Positions 1 through 7,146 of a stretch of DNA of 25,807 bases are shown in pieces; position 1 is the stretch's first letter; every line of letters starts with the position of its first letter. The stretch comes from Patescibacteria group bacterium (lineage in GTDB: Bacteria; Patescibacteriota; Minisyncoccia; Portnoybacterales; GWB1-42-6), in the NCBI GenBank assembly GCA_018818145.1, contig JAHIST010000064.1:1-25807 (forward strand), in the 5' to 3' direction. Both the position numbers and the translations under genes were made by a program. The notes beneath the pieces are model-generated. The model made no database searches. It saw only the letters and a list, made by a program, of their open reading frames with translations, and was not told the origin of the DNA.

Positions 1-37
1 CCAGCAAAATTAGTGCGGGGTAAATCTGCCAACCTGT

Positions 38-66
38 CCCGCACCGAGCTTTTGCTCTGGTGCGGG
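38..66. repeat. GC-rich hairpin repeat at window edge
   Basis: Bases 1-133 hold no gene. They contain an inverted repeat with arms CCCGCACC (38-45) and GGTGCGGG (59-66), extended inward by GAGC/GCTC around a TTTT loop. No T-run follows on either strand, so it is more likely one of the dispersed CPR-type repeats than a terminator for the VanW gene ending at 134. A related phrase (cggggttccgc) recurs near 17690. Confidence 0.5.
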
Positions 67-133
67 GTTCCGCCACGAGGACAATTTTCGCGCTCATAAA
101 AACTTTAACGCAAGCATTTTTAAAAAGCAATAT

Positions 134-1873
134 TTAATTGGCGGCAGTGGGCGAAGGCGAGGGCGTCGCGGAGGGCGAGGCAGAAGGGCTGGGCGAAGGG
201 GAGGGAGAGGGAGTCGTGGCTGACTGGTAAAGGCTGGGCGAATTGTAACTGGAAAGAAAAATATCTTGGCGTTCCAGAATTCCGTCGCGCCAAATTTCCT
301 GCGTCAAAATCGTTTTGAGCGAACCGTTGGGGTTGGACTGCGTGATGGTCGGGCCGATAATTTTGACTTGTCGGTCGCCAGCAGTGCCATAAACTTCAAA
401 GATTAATTTGGTTTTCTCTATTTTTGTCTGCAGTAAAATATAGGCCGGAGTGTCGTTGATAAATTTTAAATCGGGTTTTGGCGGATAAACCGTGGCGTCA
501 AAGCCCGGGGGATTGTAATATTGCACCGGGTAGGCGTGGGGATAGCGCTCGGTCACCTTAAGGCCGGAATTAACAGCCGCGCGAAATAAAGTAGTGGAAA
601 CCTGGCAGACTCCGCCGCCGTATTCGGGAATGGTTTGCTTATTTTTTATAACCAGTCCCAGCTGGTAGCCGCTTTTGCCGTCAATCGGGCCGATGTTTTC
701 GCTGAAAGAAAACTCTTGGCCAGGCGCAATTAGCCAGCCGTTTAATTTTGAAGCGGCCAGGGCAATATTGTGCTGGCGGCTGGCCGAGGAGCCGGCAAAA
801 TTTGATTCGCCAACACCAATAAGCGAAGTCAATCCCAGATTGTCAATATTTTCGGTGGCGATTTCCGGTTCAATTGGGTCTATTATCAAATCAATATTTG
901 TTTGTCCGGCCAGAACGCCTTTAATTATTTTTTTAGCGCTGGCTTCTATGTTCAATGTGTGGCCTTCCTGGGAAAGGGCAAAAACTTTTATTTTCCCGTC
1001 GGCAACCGTCAGCTTGGCGTTGACAGGTTCGTCATTGACAGTAGTGGCTATCTGGGACAGGAAATCTTTTATTTCTTTTTCGTCCAGGGTCAGACTGCCG
1101 GAGCTGGGCAAGGCGCTTATCCATTGCGTCAGCTCCTGTGAATCAACGGGCCAGCTTAAGGAGCCTGTTTTTACAAAATAAGGGGCTTGGCTGATAATTT
1201 GTTCGGCTTGGGAGCGAACCGCCCACAGAGCTTTGGCCGTTACTTCGGGCTGGTCTTTTTTTAAGGATAAAATTATAGGCCTGTCTGAAAACTGCTCAAA
1301 ATTTTCAATAAGAGAATTTTTTAATCGGTCGCGGTCTACCATCATTCCTTGGCTTTCGGGTAAAATAGTAAAAATTCCTTTTGTTGGTTCAAAAACCATT
1401 TTGGCGTTTGTGGCCGGATTTTCTATAGAATTCAGTTCAATCAAAATTTTCTCAAATTGGGCGGCGTCGAAACTTAAGCTCATTGGCAGATTTTTTCCAA
1501 AGAGTAACGATTCAGCCTGGTCTTTGGCGCCCCAGAAAATATTGGGTCGGTGTCCGTAGAATGCCGCCTGATTTGCGGTTTTTTCTAAGTCAAAGCCGAT
1601 GCCCAAAGCCGAAGGAGAAAATCGCCATGTTTTCTCATTGTAAATCAAGATAATTTGCTGTTGTTTAAATTCTTCAAGCCGCCTTTCTAAAACATTTTTG
1701 GCGCCGTCGAAATTTAGTCCGCCGATTTTTATCCCGGCAACTTTGAGACCATGAATCATTTCGTCGGAGTTGATAAATTGCAGCGTGCCAAAAAATGCCG
1801 CTGCTGTCAGAATTAAAGAGAGGACAATTGTTAAAGTTATTGCAGTAATTTTGTAGTGAGAAAAAAAATTCAT
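134..1873 (-). CDS. VanW-domain protein with peptidoglycan-binding region, membrane anchored
   Basis: The 579-residue protein has a short cytoplasmic N-terminus and one hydrophobic segment at about residues 9-31, so it is probably a signal anchor with the rest outside. Residues ~75-330 resemble repeated PG_binding_4 modules. Residues ~355-500 carry the VanW domain: an AAxxLNGWLIAPGQEFSF stretch and the hallmark GGGVCQVSTTLF at 419-430. The tail from ~550 is a low-complexity Pro-Ser/Ala stretch, a typical wall-spanning or disordered end. The family is widespread in Gram-positives and CPR; VanW was first seen in vancomycin-resistance clusters but its biochemical role is unknown, and nothing here suggests resistance. 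The ATG at 1873 has no clear Shine-Dalgarno sequence. It is separated from hsp20 by a hairpin at 1950-1977. Confidence 0.9.
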   Translation of the reverse strand: MNFFSHYKITAITLTIVLSLILTAAAFFGTLQFINSDEMIHGLKVAGIKIGGLNFDGAKNVLERRLEEFKQQQIILIYNEKTWRFSPSALGIGFDLEKTANQAAFYGHRPNIFWGAKDQAESLLFGKNLPMSLSFDAAQFEKILIELNSIENPATNAKMVFEPTKGIFTILPESQGMMVDRDRLKNSLIENFEQFSDRPIILSLKKDQPEVTAKALWAVRSQAEQIISQAPYFVKTGSLSWPVDSQELTQWISALPSSGSLTLDEKEIKDFLSQIATTVNDEPVNAKLTVADGKIKVFALSQEGHTLNIEASAKKIIKGVLAGQTNIDLIIDPIEPEIATENIDNLGLTSLIGVGESNFAGSSASRQHNIALAASKLNGWLIAPGQEFSFSENIGPIDGKSGYQLGLVIKNKQTIPEYGGGVCQVSTTLFRAAVNSGLKVTERYPHAYPVQYYNPPGFDATVYPPKPDLKFINDTPAYILLQTKIEKTKLIFEVYGTAGDRQVKIIGPTITQSNPNGSLKTILTQEIWRDGILERQDIFLSSYNSPSLYQSATTPSPSPSPSPSASPSATPSPSPTAAN

Positions 1874-1949
1874 GCCAGGTGGTTAAAATTTGAACAGCTA
1901 TTTAAATTTATTAAAGGCGTATTTCTATATTTTTATCTAAGTATATCAT

Positions 1950-1977
1950 AAAAGCAACCCCGAAAGGCTGCTTTTTT
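1950..1977. terminator. Rho-independent terminator downstream of hsp20
   Basis: Arms AAAAGCA (1950-1956) and TGCTTTT (1969-1975) flank a CC/GG-extended loop. The T-run is longest on the plus strand (1972-1977), with a shorter one (TTTTATG) on the minus strand. It lies about 60 nt past the hsp20 stop and is most simply the end of that unit, though the plus-strand form is stronger. Confidence 0.55.
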
Positions 1978-2037
1978 ATACAAATCTTGTTTGGGGCGGC
2001 ACATCCCTATATCCTTTCGGGCGTGGAGGCAGAAAAC

Positions 2038-2592
2038 CTAATGGCTGACGACTCTTATCTTTTTAGTTTTAACTTTTTCTACTTTAGGCAGGCTAATGGT
2101 TAAAATGCCGTTTTTCATTGAGGCTTCCGCCTTTTCCGCTTCCACATCTACCGGCAAGATGACCGAACGGGAAAAAGCCCCCCAGTAACATTCCTGATAA
2201 TAATAGTCGCTGGTAGAAATTTCTTCGTCTTTTTGGCGCTTGCCCTTAATCGTCACCATGTCGTTGGTAATGGTGATATCCAGGTCTTCGGGATTCACGC
2301 CTGCGATGGTTGATTTGATGATAATATCAGAGGGAGTCTGATAGACATCAATAGTCAGCTGGCCTTCTGATTCGGGCAGCCATTCATCCTTGGCGTCGGA
2401 AGATGATTCTTCCGGCGGAATTATAATTTTTTTTGCTTTTTTTTGCTTATTTTTTTCTATTTCCAGCGGCTCTTCCTGTTCTTCTTCCTGTTCTTCCTGG
2501 TCAAAGCCCTGCGGCAGGTCATTTTTTTGCGCTTTTTCTTCTTCGTCCAAAACGCCGGTTAATCTTTCCAAAAACGAAGGTTTTTTATTCAT
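2038..2592 (-). CDS. Hsp20/alpha-crystallin family small heat-shock protein
   Basis: This 184-residue protein is a predicted ATP-independent holdase chaperone that binds unfolding proteins in the cytoplasm. The alpha-crystallin domain covers ~72-184: a beta-strand opening (EGQLTIDVYQTPSDIIIKS), a central VTIKGKRQ segment and the family signature ASMKNGILTISLPK near the C-terminus. The C-terminus also has a short basic tail. The N-terminal ~70 residues are not a normal Hsp20 arm. They are strongly acidic and then basic (Glu/Gln-rich runs at ~30-45, Lys-rich at ~47-56), so probably disordered. No Shine-Dalgarno precedes the ATG at 2592. A plausible sigma70-like promoter lies ~32 nt upstream. 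Confidence 0.93.
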   Translation of the reverse strand: MNKKPSFLERLTGVLDEEEKAQKNDLPQGFDQEEQEEEQEEPLEIEKNKQKKAKKIIIPPEESSSDAKDEWLPESEGQLTIDVYQTPSDIIIKSTIAGVNPEDLDITITNDMVTIKGKRQKDEEISTSDYYYQECYWGAFSRSVILPVDVEAEKAEASMKNGILTISLPKVEKVKTKKIRVVSH

Positions 2593-2623
2593 AATTATCG
2601 CGAATAAAAGCTAATTTTAACGA

Positions 2624-2652
2624 ATTTAAAACCAATTTTATATTCGTTTCAA
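2624..2652 (-). promoter_or_regulatory. Candidate promoter of hsp20
   Basis: On the minus strand a TTGAAA (-35, 2647-2652) and a TTAAAT (-10, 2624-2629) are 17 nt apart, giving a leader of about 25 nt. Just upstream, 2661-2675 forms a hairpin (GTCCC/GGGAC) with an AAGGAGG in its loop. It lies outside the predicted transcript. Confidence 0.35.
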
Positions 2653-2696
2653 ATTCGCGAGTCCCTCCTTGGGACAAAATTCGCTTTCTATTCTTA

Positions 2697-3434
2697 TTAA
2701 TTAATTTTACAAATTGATAGCTGTTTTTTTAAGCGATAAAATTGCCAAAATATCAATATCGTTAAAGAAATCAACAGGATCGCCAGCGCCGCGGCGTATA
2801 AGGCATTGGACAGAACAAGCCAGGCGATAAAATTATAAAAACTATGGAAACTGATAGCTAATAAAATTCCTACCCATAAATACAGCTTTCTTTTTTTAAA
2901 GTTGAGCAGCGACAAGGCTAAGAAGTAACCCAGCAGACCCGAGGACAGAACGTGCAAAAGCGTGGCGCTCAAAAAACGGGCAGTGGCTTGCGACAGAGCG
3001 ATTTTTAAATTAAAGTCTGGCGCCGACAAAACATTCAATAAATTTTCCACCGCCGCAAAACCCAGCGCGCTTACTATTAAGTATATCATAGCATCAAGCG
3101 GCTCGTCAAAAGAGGGGTCTTTCAGAACTTGCCATCTAACCACGGAATATTTGAGCAATTCTTCAATTATCGGGGCGAACAATAAAATATTTAAAAAATA
3201 CCGGTAGTCAATTTTGTCGAAAATCATTAAAAATTGGCGCCAGTCCACGGTCGGCTCAAATACCCACACGGCCAAACCCTCCAGCGCCGCGGCCAGAGGC
3301 CCCATCAGAGCTCCCAGGAGAAAGATTTTTAAGACCATTCTTTTGGGTTCAGGATGGCTGTCTTTGCTTAAATAAAATATCAGCCAGATAAAACTGGGCA
3401 GAAGGCCTAAAATTATGCAGAAAGCTAAATTCAT
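2697..3434 (-). CDS. PrsW-family intramembrane metalloprotease
   Basis: This 245-residue multi-spanning membrane protein has about seven hydrophobic segments. The PrsW family (PF13367, CPBP-like superfamily) motifs are present in order: KDSHPEPKRMVL after the first membrane helix, APIIEELLKY with the paired glutamates E91-E92 and K95, FDEPLDAMIYL...GFAAVEN ending at E130-N131, a histidine in LLHVLSSGLLGYF (H161) and SFHSFYNF (H197). In Bacillus, PrsW performs site-1 cleavage of an anti-sigma factor. No anti-sigma substrate is visible here, so the target is unknown. A perfect TATAAT lies at 3469-3474 on the minus strand, about 35 nt upstream of the ATG. The gene follows tsaD by 72 nt. Confidence 0.88.
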   Translation of the reverse strand: MNLAFCIILGLLPSFIWLIFYLSKDSHPEPKRMVLKIFLLGALMGPLAAALEGLAVWVFEPTVDWRQFLMIFDKIDYRYFLNILLFAPIIEELLKYSVVRWQVLKDPSFDEPLDAMIYLIVSALGFAAVENLLNVLSAPDFNLKIALSQATARFLSATLLHVLSSGLLGYFLALSLLNFKKRKLYLWVGILLAISFHSFYNFIAWLVLSNALYAAALAILLISLTILIFWQFYRLKKQLSICKIN

Positions 3435-3506
3435 TCGCAGAGGATAATTTTTTGTGTAAGGTACAATTATTATATCAGGAATTCATTATCCACAAAAGGT
3501 GCGGGA

Positions 3507-4877
3507 TCAAATTCGCAAATTGGCGTCAGCTTTCAGGTTTTGCCAGCCAGCTTTTCTTTGATTTTTTTGATAAGCGGCCAGGGCGATCATCGCGGCATTG
3601 TCGGTGCAGAAATTTTTTGCCGGGGCGGAAAAATTTAATTTTAGGTTGGAAACCTCAAATTTCAAATTATCTCGAAGCAAGTCGTTGGCCGCTACGCCGC
3701 CCGAAAGCAGAATTGTTTTTGTTTGATATTTTTTGGCCGCGGCAAGAGTTTTAGCCGTGAGCACGTCAACAACTGCTTGCTGAAATTCAACACAGATGGC
3801 CGGAGTCAATTTTTTGATTTGAGACGGCGTTAATTTTTTAATCAGATAAAAAGCCGCGGTTTTCAGGCCCGAGAAGGAAAAATCAAAATCGCCGGAATTA
3901 ATCATCGGGCGGGGCAGGACTAATTTTGAATTTTGAATTTTTAATTTTGAATCAATTTCGAAATTCGAATTTCTAAATTCAGAATTGAATTTCGCGGCCT
4001 CCCGCGAAATTATTGGGCCTCCGGGATACCCTAAATTCAGCATCTTCGCCAATTTGTCAAAGGCTTCGCCGGCCGCGTCGTCGCGCGTTTCGCCAAGGAT
4101 TTGGAAAACAAACGGAAACTTATTTGGGCGGGCGCAGCTCCTCTCTTTTGGGCACCCACTCCAGCCCTGCCCTTCGGGCGCCGCCCTTCGTTCGGAGCTG
4201 CGCCCGCCCTTTTCTTCCCTAATTAAAATTAACTGGGTATGTCCGCCAGACACCACCAAGCATATAGCAGGAAAAATTAGTTTTGGCATTTGAGCTTTGA
4301 CATTTGAGCTTGCGCTAATTGGCATAAGCCAATTAGCGCAAATATGCGCTTCAATATGATTTACCGGTATTATTGGCAGATTCCAAAAATAGCCAAGCAC
4401 CCGCGCAAAATTGACACCGACCCAAAGCGCCGGCTCCAGTCCCGGCCCGATTGTCACGGCAAGAGCATCTATATCCGGTTTTTGATATTTTTTCAAAAAT
4501 GGCCTCAGTTTTTTCAAAAGTTCCGGTTCTCGGTCAAAAATATTTTTGACGATTTTGTCATCCTGAGTCCCACGGAGCGGGACGAAGGATCTCCCGCGAA
4601 TGCGGGATCGCCCATTCGGGCGAGATTCCTCGCTACGCTCGGAAGGACCATTAGGTGAGAGCAGGCCCGCATCTTTTAATGCTTGTCGCAAAAGCGGCAC
4701 CAAATTTTTTTGGTGTTCGCGCTTGGCCAGCATTGGAACGACGCCGCCAAACGGCGCGTGGATTTTAATTTGCGAGGAAACCAAATTAGCCAGCAGTTCG
4801 GGCGGGCTGTTTTTATCATATTTTAGTATAGCGACTCCCGTATCATCACAGGAGGTTTCAATGGCTAAAATACGCAT
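3507..4877 (-). CDS. tsaD: tRNA N6-adenosine threonylcarbamoyltransferase TsaD, with in-frame repeat insertions
   Basis: TsaD transfers the threonylcarbamoyl group from TC-AMP to A37 of ANN-decoding tRNAs, working with TsaB/TsaE/TsaC; it is essential in most bacteria. The ASKHA-fold motifs are intact: ETSCDDTGVAI at the N-terminus, metal ligands H174 and H178 in VNHIEAHI, SGGHT (210-214), GETRDDAAGEAFDK (262-275), LSGGVAAN (391-398) and the C-terminal metal Asp in CTDNAA (D426). Length is 456 residues against ~340 usually. The excess is explained by inserted repeats at residues ~75-111, ~221-254, ~297-319 and probably ~407-418, all in frame and away from catalytic motifs. The ATG at 4877 has no Shine-Dalgarno but a promoter with its -10 only 12 nt away. 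Confidence 0.96.
   Translation of the reverse strand: MRILAIETSCDDTGVAILKYDKNSPPELLANLVSSQIKIHAPFGGVVPMLAKREHQKNLVPLLRQALKDAGLLSPNGPSERSEESRPNGRSRIRGRSFVPLRGTQDDKIVKNIFDREPELLKKLRPFLKKYQKPDIDALAVTIGPGLEPALWVGVNFARVLGYFWNLPIIPVNHIEAHICANWLMPISASSNVKAQMPKLIFPAICLVVSGGHTQLILIREEKGGRSSERRAAPEGQGWSGCPKERSCARPNKFPFVFQILGETRDDAAGEAFDKLAKMLNLGYPGGPIISREAAKFNSEFRNSNFEIDSKLKIQNSKLVLPRPMINSGDFDFSFSGLKTAAFYLIKKLTPSQIKKLTPAICVEFQQAVVDVLTAKTLAAAKKYQTKTILLSGGVAANDLLRDNLKFEVSNLKLNFSAPAKNFCTDNAAMIALAAYQKNQRKAGWQNLKADANLRI
3921..3989 (-). repeat. AT-rich low-complexity insertion inside tsaD
   Basis: These ~69 bp are built from repeated aattttgaa/ttcgaatt words and encode the Asn/Lys/Phe/Ser-rich stretch at TsaD residues ~297-319. 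Canonical TsaD lacks this segment. Similar text fills the non-coding spacer 23437-23530. Confidence 0.6.
4116..4217 (-). repeat. Palindromic insertion inside tsaD (GC-rich)
   Basis: A perfect 16-bp inverted repeat, GGGCGGGCGCAGCTCC (4126-4141) and its complement (4194-4209), encloses a further GC-rich palindromic core. It encodes residues ~221-254, rich in Gly/Arg/Ser/Pro, between the SGGHT motif and the GETRDD motif. Other TsaD proteins have no such segment here. Confidence 0.75.
4310..4341. repeat. Perfect 14-bp inverted repeat inside tsaD
   Basis: TTGCGCTAATTGGC (4310-4323) and its exact complement (4328-4341) flank a 4-nt ATAA loop. It encodes residues just after the metal-binding HIEAH motif (CANWLMPISA). 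It may be part of a short insertion after residue ~184. Confidence 0.65.
4545..4655 (-). repeat. Palindromic repeat element inserted in frame in tsaD
   Basis: The element core (about 4557-4650) starts GTCATCCTGAG and contains CGAAGGATCT, several small hairpins (CCCGCGAATGCGGG, CGCCCATTCGGGCG) and ATTCCTCGCTACGCTCGG. This is the layout of the GTCATYCTGAG...CGAAGAATCT family, seen again intergenically at 25687-25797. It encodes TsaD residues ~75-111, absent from canonical TsaD. Confidence 0.8.
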
Positions 4878-4889
4878 AAAAGCGTTTTA

Positions 4890-4918
4890 ATCTTATCGTA
4901 TCTGTTGATTTTTTTCAA
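4890..4918 (-). promoter_or_regulatory. Candidate tsaD promoter
   Basis: On the minus strand a TTGAAA (-35, 4913-4918) and a TAAGAT (-10, 4890-4895) are 17 nt apart. The -10 ends 12 nt before the tsaD ATG, so the 5' leader would be about 5 nt. It overlaps the divergent plus-strand promoter. Confidence 0.5.
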
Positions 4919-4932
4919 TTTTTTGATAAAAT
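4905..4932 (+). promoter_or_regulatory. Candidate promoter of the M14-like gene
   Basis: TTGATT (4905-4910) and TAAAAT (4927-4932) are separated by 16 nt. The start would be near 4939, giving a ~110-nt leader that contains two hairpins, each followed by T-rich sequence, before the ribosome binding site at 5039. Confidence 0.5.
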
Positions 4933-4963
4933 AAAAATAGAGTTCCCTCGGGAAGTTCTTTTT

Positions 4964-5018
4964 ATCCCCACACCTTGTAAGAGGGGGAATGAGTCCAAGG
5001 TGCGGGGATTTGTTTTTT
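4964..5018 (+). terminator. Leader terminator/attenuator hairpin upstream of 5049 gene
   Basis: Arms ATCCCCACACCTT (4964-4976) and AAGGTGCGGGGAT (4997-5009) pair at 12 of 13 positions and are followed by TTTGTTTTTT (5009-5018). A smaller hairpin (TTCCC TC GGGAA, 4943-4954) followed by TTCTTTTT lies just before it. Both fall between the predicted promoter and the strong ribosome binding site GGAGGTGA, which is the layout of an attenuated leader. The stem sequence also resembles a dispersed repeat (20501-20520). Confidence 0.55.
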
Positions 5019-5048
5019 AAAATTAAAATATATTTGTGGAGGTGAAGA

Positions 5049-5735
5049 ATGGCAGAAATTTTCACGCTTTACCCCGGCAAGGAGGAGTTCTGTTTATTGG
5101 CATTGCACGGCGACGAATGGCCAGCGAGGGAAGTATGCTTGCGCGCGCGACAAGCGCTTAGATGTGGAGCGGTAGTTTTTAATGGCAAAAAACGCTTAGT
5201 TATTTTCAGCAGCACGCCGGAAAACGGCAGCCCGGAGAGAATCTTTGAGTTTGATCCTAATCGGATTTGGACTCATCAACTTGCCAAAGATATAAGCTAT
5301 GGCTTATATCTTGATTTTCGGTCCAAGGTTTTTTGGCCGATCAGGGAGTTTTTTGAGAAGTTTAAAGCTGTTATTTCTCTTCACAATAACGGCAAACCGA
5401 AATTCTCTGTTAGGTCATTTATTGACGGCGATCTGAAGGAGTTTGCTAGAGCGTACGTCTTAGCTAATCCGCAAGGCGAAAGAGATTTTTTCATCGTGAC
5501 CAAGGAAGAAGATTTCAAAAATCTATCTTCTGGCGGATTCAGTGTCGTCTGGCAAAATCCCGGGGTGCCAAAAGACGGTTCTCTCTCGGCTTGGTTCGCG
5601 AATAAAAAGCGTTTTATCTCCATCGAAACCAGGACGCGACCGCTGAATTCGGCAGATCCTCGGGAAACAGAAAAAATTCAGCTACAAATGCTGGCAGCCG
5701 CTTTGCGGTCAATTAAGCCGCGCCGGCGAACATAA
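5049..5735 (+). CDS. Putative M14/AstE-like zinc metallohydrolase (divergent)
   Basis: I did not recognise this 228-residue protein by overall sequence. Its motif order, however, matches the zinc-carboxypeptidase fold (M14, succinylglutamate desuccinylase/aspartoacylase branch). LALHGDE has H20 and E23 in the HxxE zinc spacing. FDPNRIWT gives the substrate-binding Asn-Arg pair N71-R72. ISLHNN supplies the third zinc ligand H112. FISIETR places E193 where the catalytic Glu would be. There is no signal peptide, so action in the cytoplasm is likely; the substrate is unknown. The ATG at 5049 is set by a strong GGAGGTGA 2-9 nt upstream. It is a single-gene unit with an elaborate leader and a terminator at 5780. 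Hydrolase function is inference from four motifs only. Confidence 0.65.
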   Translation: MAEIFTLYPGKEEFCLLALHGDEWPAREVCLRARQALRCGAVVFNGKKRLVIFSSTPENGSPERIFEFDPNRIWTHQLAKDISYGLYLDFRSKVFWPIREFFEKFKAVISLHNNGKPKFSVRSFIDGDLKEFARAYVLANPQGERDFFIVTKEEDFKNLSSGGFSVVWQNPGVPKDGSLSAWFANKKRFISIETRTRPLNSADPRETEKIQLQMLAAALRSIKPRRRT

Positions 5736-5779
5736 AAATAGATTTTTAGAGTTACCAAACCTCATTTTAGCCCTAACCC

Positions 5780-5811
5780 AACCCCGTCAATGGCGGGGTT
5801 GCTATTTTTTT
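5780..5811 (+). terminator. Terminator after the M14-like gene
   Basis: AACCCC (5780-5785) pairs with GGGGTT (5795-5800). After a short gap comes a T-run (5805-5811). It ends the unit that begins at 5049. Confidence 0.8.
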
Positions 5812-5827
5812 GGTTTTTTGGTATAGT
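5799..5827 (+). promoter_or_regulatory. Weak candidate promoter for the 5870 gene
   Basis: TTGCTA (5799-5804) and TATAGT (5822-5827) are separated by 17 nt. The -35 overlaps the upstream terminator, so the call is tentative. Confidence 0.3.
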
Positions 5828-5869
5828 TTCTGCGTCCTTTAAAATAAAGATCGCCTAAAGGAGGGAAAA

Positions 5870-7060
5870 ATGAACTCATTGGTGCAGTTTTTTTCGTATC
5901 TCATGGGCGCAAGTGATTATATTGTATATAAAGGGAAACAAGTAAAGGTTTGGCGTTTAGCTGGGACTTCAGGCATCTATAGTGACGCCCATCGGCGGGT
6001 CTATATCCAGCGCTGGGAGGAAGAAGGGGAGCCGGCTAAAACGCCTTTTCAGCGGGCAAAAAAAAGATGGAAACCGGGCGAGCGGAAGTTTTCTCGGTTT
6101 GATGAGGGTATTACTTCGGCTGGCCGCGGCTTGCGTTTAGCGCAGCGGGGCGCTTATAAAATATACATCCCGCGGTATGAAGAAATTAAAGAGATTATTG
6201 AGGAAGAACTGCGCGAAAAGATTATTACCAAGGACTTTTTTCGCTGGGAAGATTTGGAGAATGATTTTAAGGAAAAAATACTGCAGGTTGGTTTTGTTTT
6301 GGGGCGTGCCCTTAAAGTAGAATCGCAGGAGGGTTATAGCCAGATATCTTTTTTGATTCTTGATGCCGACGGCCGGATAAATGTCGGAGCGGCGCTCGCT
6401 CGGACAACGGCCCTTAGCGACCGGTTGAGAGAACGGCTGCAAGCCATCTATGCCTGGCTGGCGGTTTTTTCCGGCCGCGAGCAGGGACTGGCGATAATTG
6501 ATATGCGTTTTCGTCAGTTGTCTAAGGAGCTGGAAACGCAATTAAAACTGTGGATGCGCCATTCAGCGCTGACGAGGGGGCGAACGACCGCTTTACAGCA
6601 AAAAGTGCTGAGTGACAAAGTGTCTATCGTATCCAGCCAATTAAGGCCATTTACGGAGCTAAGGCCATTTGACCGTTGGGCATCTTTCACAATCAGCGAT
6701 TTGGAAGCGGCTAGTAAAGCAATAAAAGACAGCAGTCTTTTATTGGCAAGAGCAATATTAGAAAGGGTTAAAGTTGCATTTGATGTAAAAAAGCGGCAGT
6801 GGGTATTAGACAATTTTTTGTATAATATTCAAGCCAACGGTCTAGACAATGGCAGGCGGGTATTATGTTTACAGAAGCTACTCGCCATACAAAGTGATTT
6901 TTTAAAATTGGCAGCTGCCGAGGCGCGCGTTGGATTTATTGAGCCGGTCTGCCAAATGGTGGCCGATTGTTTAGGTAGGTCCGCAATAATGCTGAAAGAC
7001 AGTCATAGCGGTCTTTCAAAAGTGCTCAAGCCAATCAAAGAAGCATATATGCTATTATGA
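5870..7060 (+). CDS. Hypothetical protein, 396 aa, unrecognised
   Basis: I do not recognise this family. The protein is soluble, with no signal peptide or membrane segment. It starts with ~50 residues containing short beta-like hydrophobic stretches, then a basic, Arg/Lys-rich segment (~56-95, e.g. RAKKRWKPGERKFSRF). Next is an acidic helical segment (IKEIIEEELREKI, ~105-117). The C-terminal 200 residues are mostly amphipathic helix. An ILDADGRINVGAALA segment (~159-173) might be a short beta-hairpin. The ATG at 5870 is supported by AAAGGAGGG 5-13 nt upstream, one of the best ribosome binding sites in the window. A perfect 14-bp-stem terminator follows. It appears monocistronic. Confidence 0.85.
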   Translation: MNSLVQFFSYLMGASDYIVYKGKQVKVWRLAGTSGIYSDAHRRVYIQRWEEEGEPAKTPFQRAKKRWKPGERKFSRFDEGITSAGRGLRLAQRGAYKIYIPRYEEIKEIIEEELREKIITKDFFRWEDLENDFKEKILQVGFVLGRALKVESQEGYSQISFLILDADGRINVGAALARTTALSDRLRERLQAIYAWLAVFSGREQGLAIIDMRFRQLSKELETQLKLWMRHSALTRGRTTALQQKVLSDKVSIVSSQLRPFTELRPFDRWASFTISDLEAASKAIKDSSLLLARAILERVKVAFDVKKRQWVLDNFLYNIQANGLDNGRRVLCLQKLLAIQSDFLKLAAAEARVGFIEPVCQMVADCLGRSAIMLKDSHSGLSKVLKPIKEAYMLL

Positions 7061-7075
7061 TTGGCATAAAACCGA

Positions 7076-7116
7076 GGCGGAGTTTGGCTGGAAGCCAAAC
7101 TCCGCCCTTTTTCTTT
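7076..7116 (+). terminator. Strong terminator after the 396-aa gene
   Basis: GGCGGAGTTTGGCT (7076-7089) pairs perfectly over 14 bp with AGCCAAACTCCGCC (7093-7106) across a 3-nt loop and is followed by TTTTTCTTT (7108-7116). Confidence 0.92.
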
Positions 7117-7146
7117 AATTTGATTTTTTGCCCAAAATTTGTTATT

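Noticed and set aside
675..1559. Plus-strand open frames of 79-168 codons
   Set aside because: They are shadows of the VanW-domain gene, whose motifs are unmistakable on the minus strand.
134..1873. Vancomycin-resistance role for the VanW protein
   Set aside because: No vanA/vanH/vanX or ligase genes are nearby and VanW domains are common in organisms without resistance.
2655..2680. RNA-thermometer in front of hsp20
   Set aside because: The hairpin holding an AAGGAGG is ~70 nt from the start codon and upstream of the predicted promoter, so it cannot mask the ribosome binding site.
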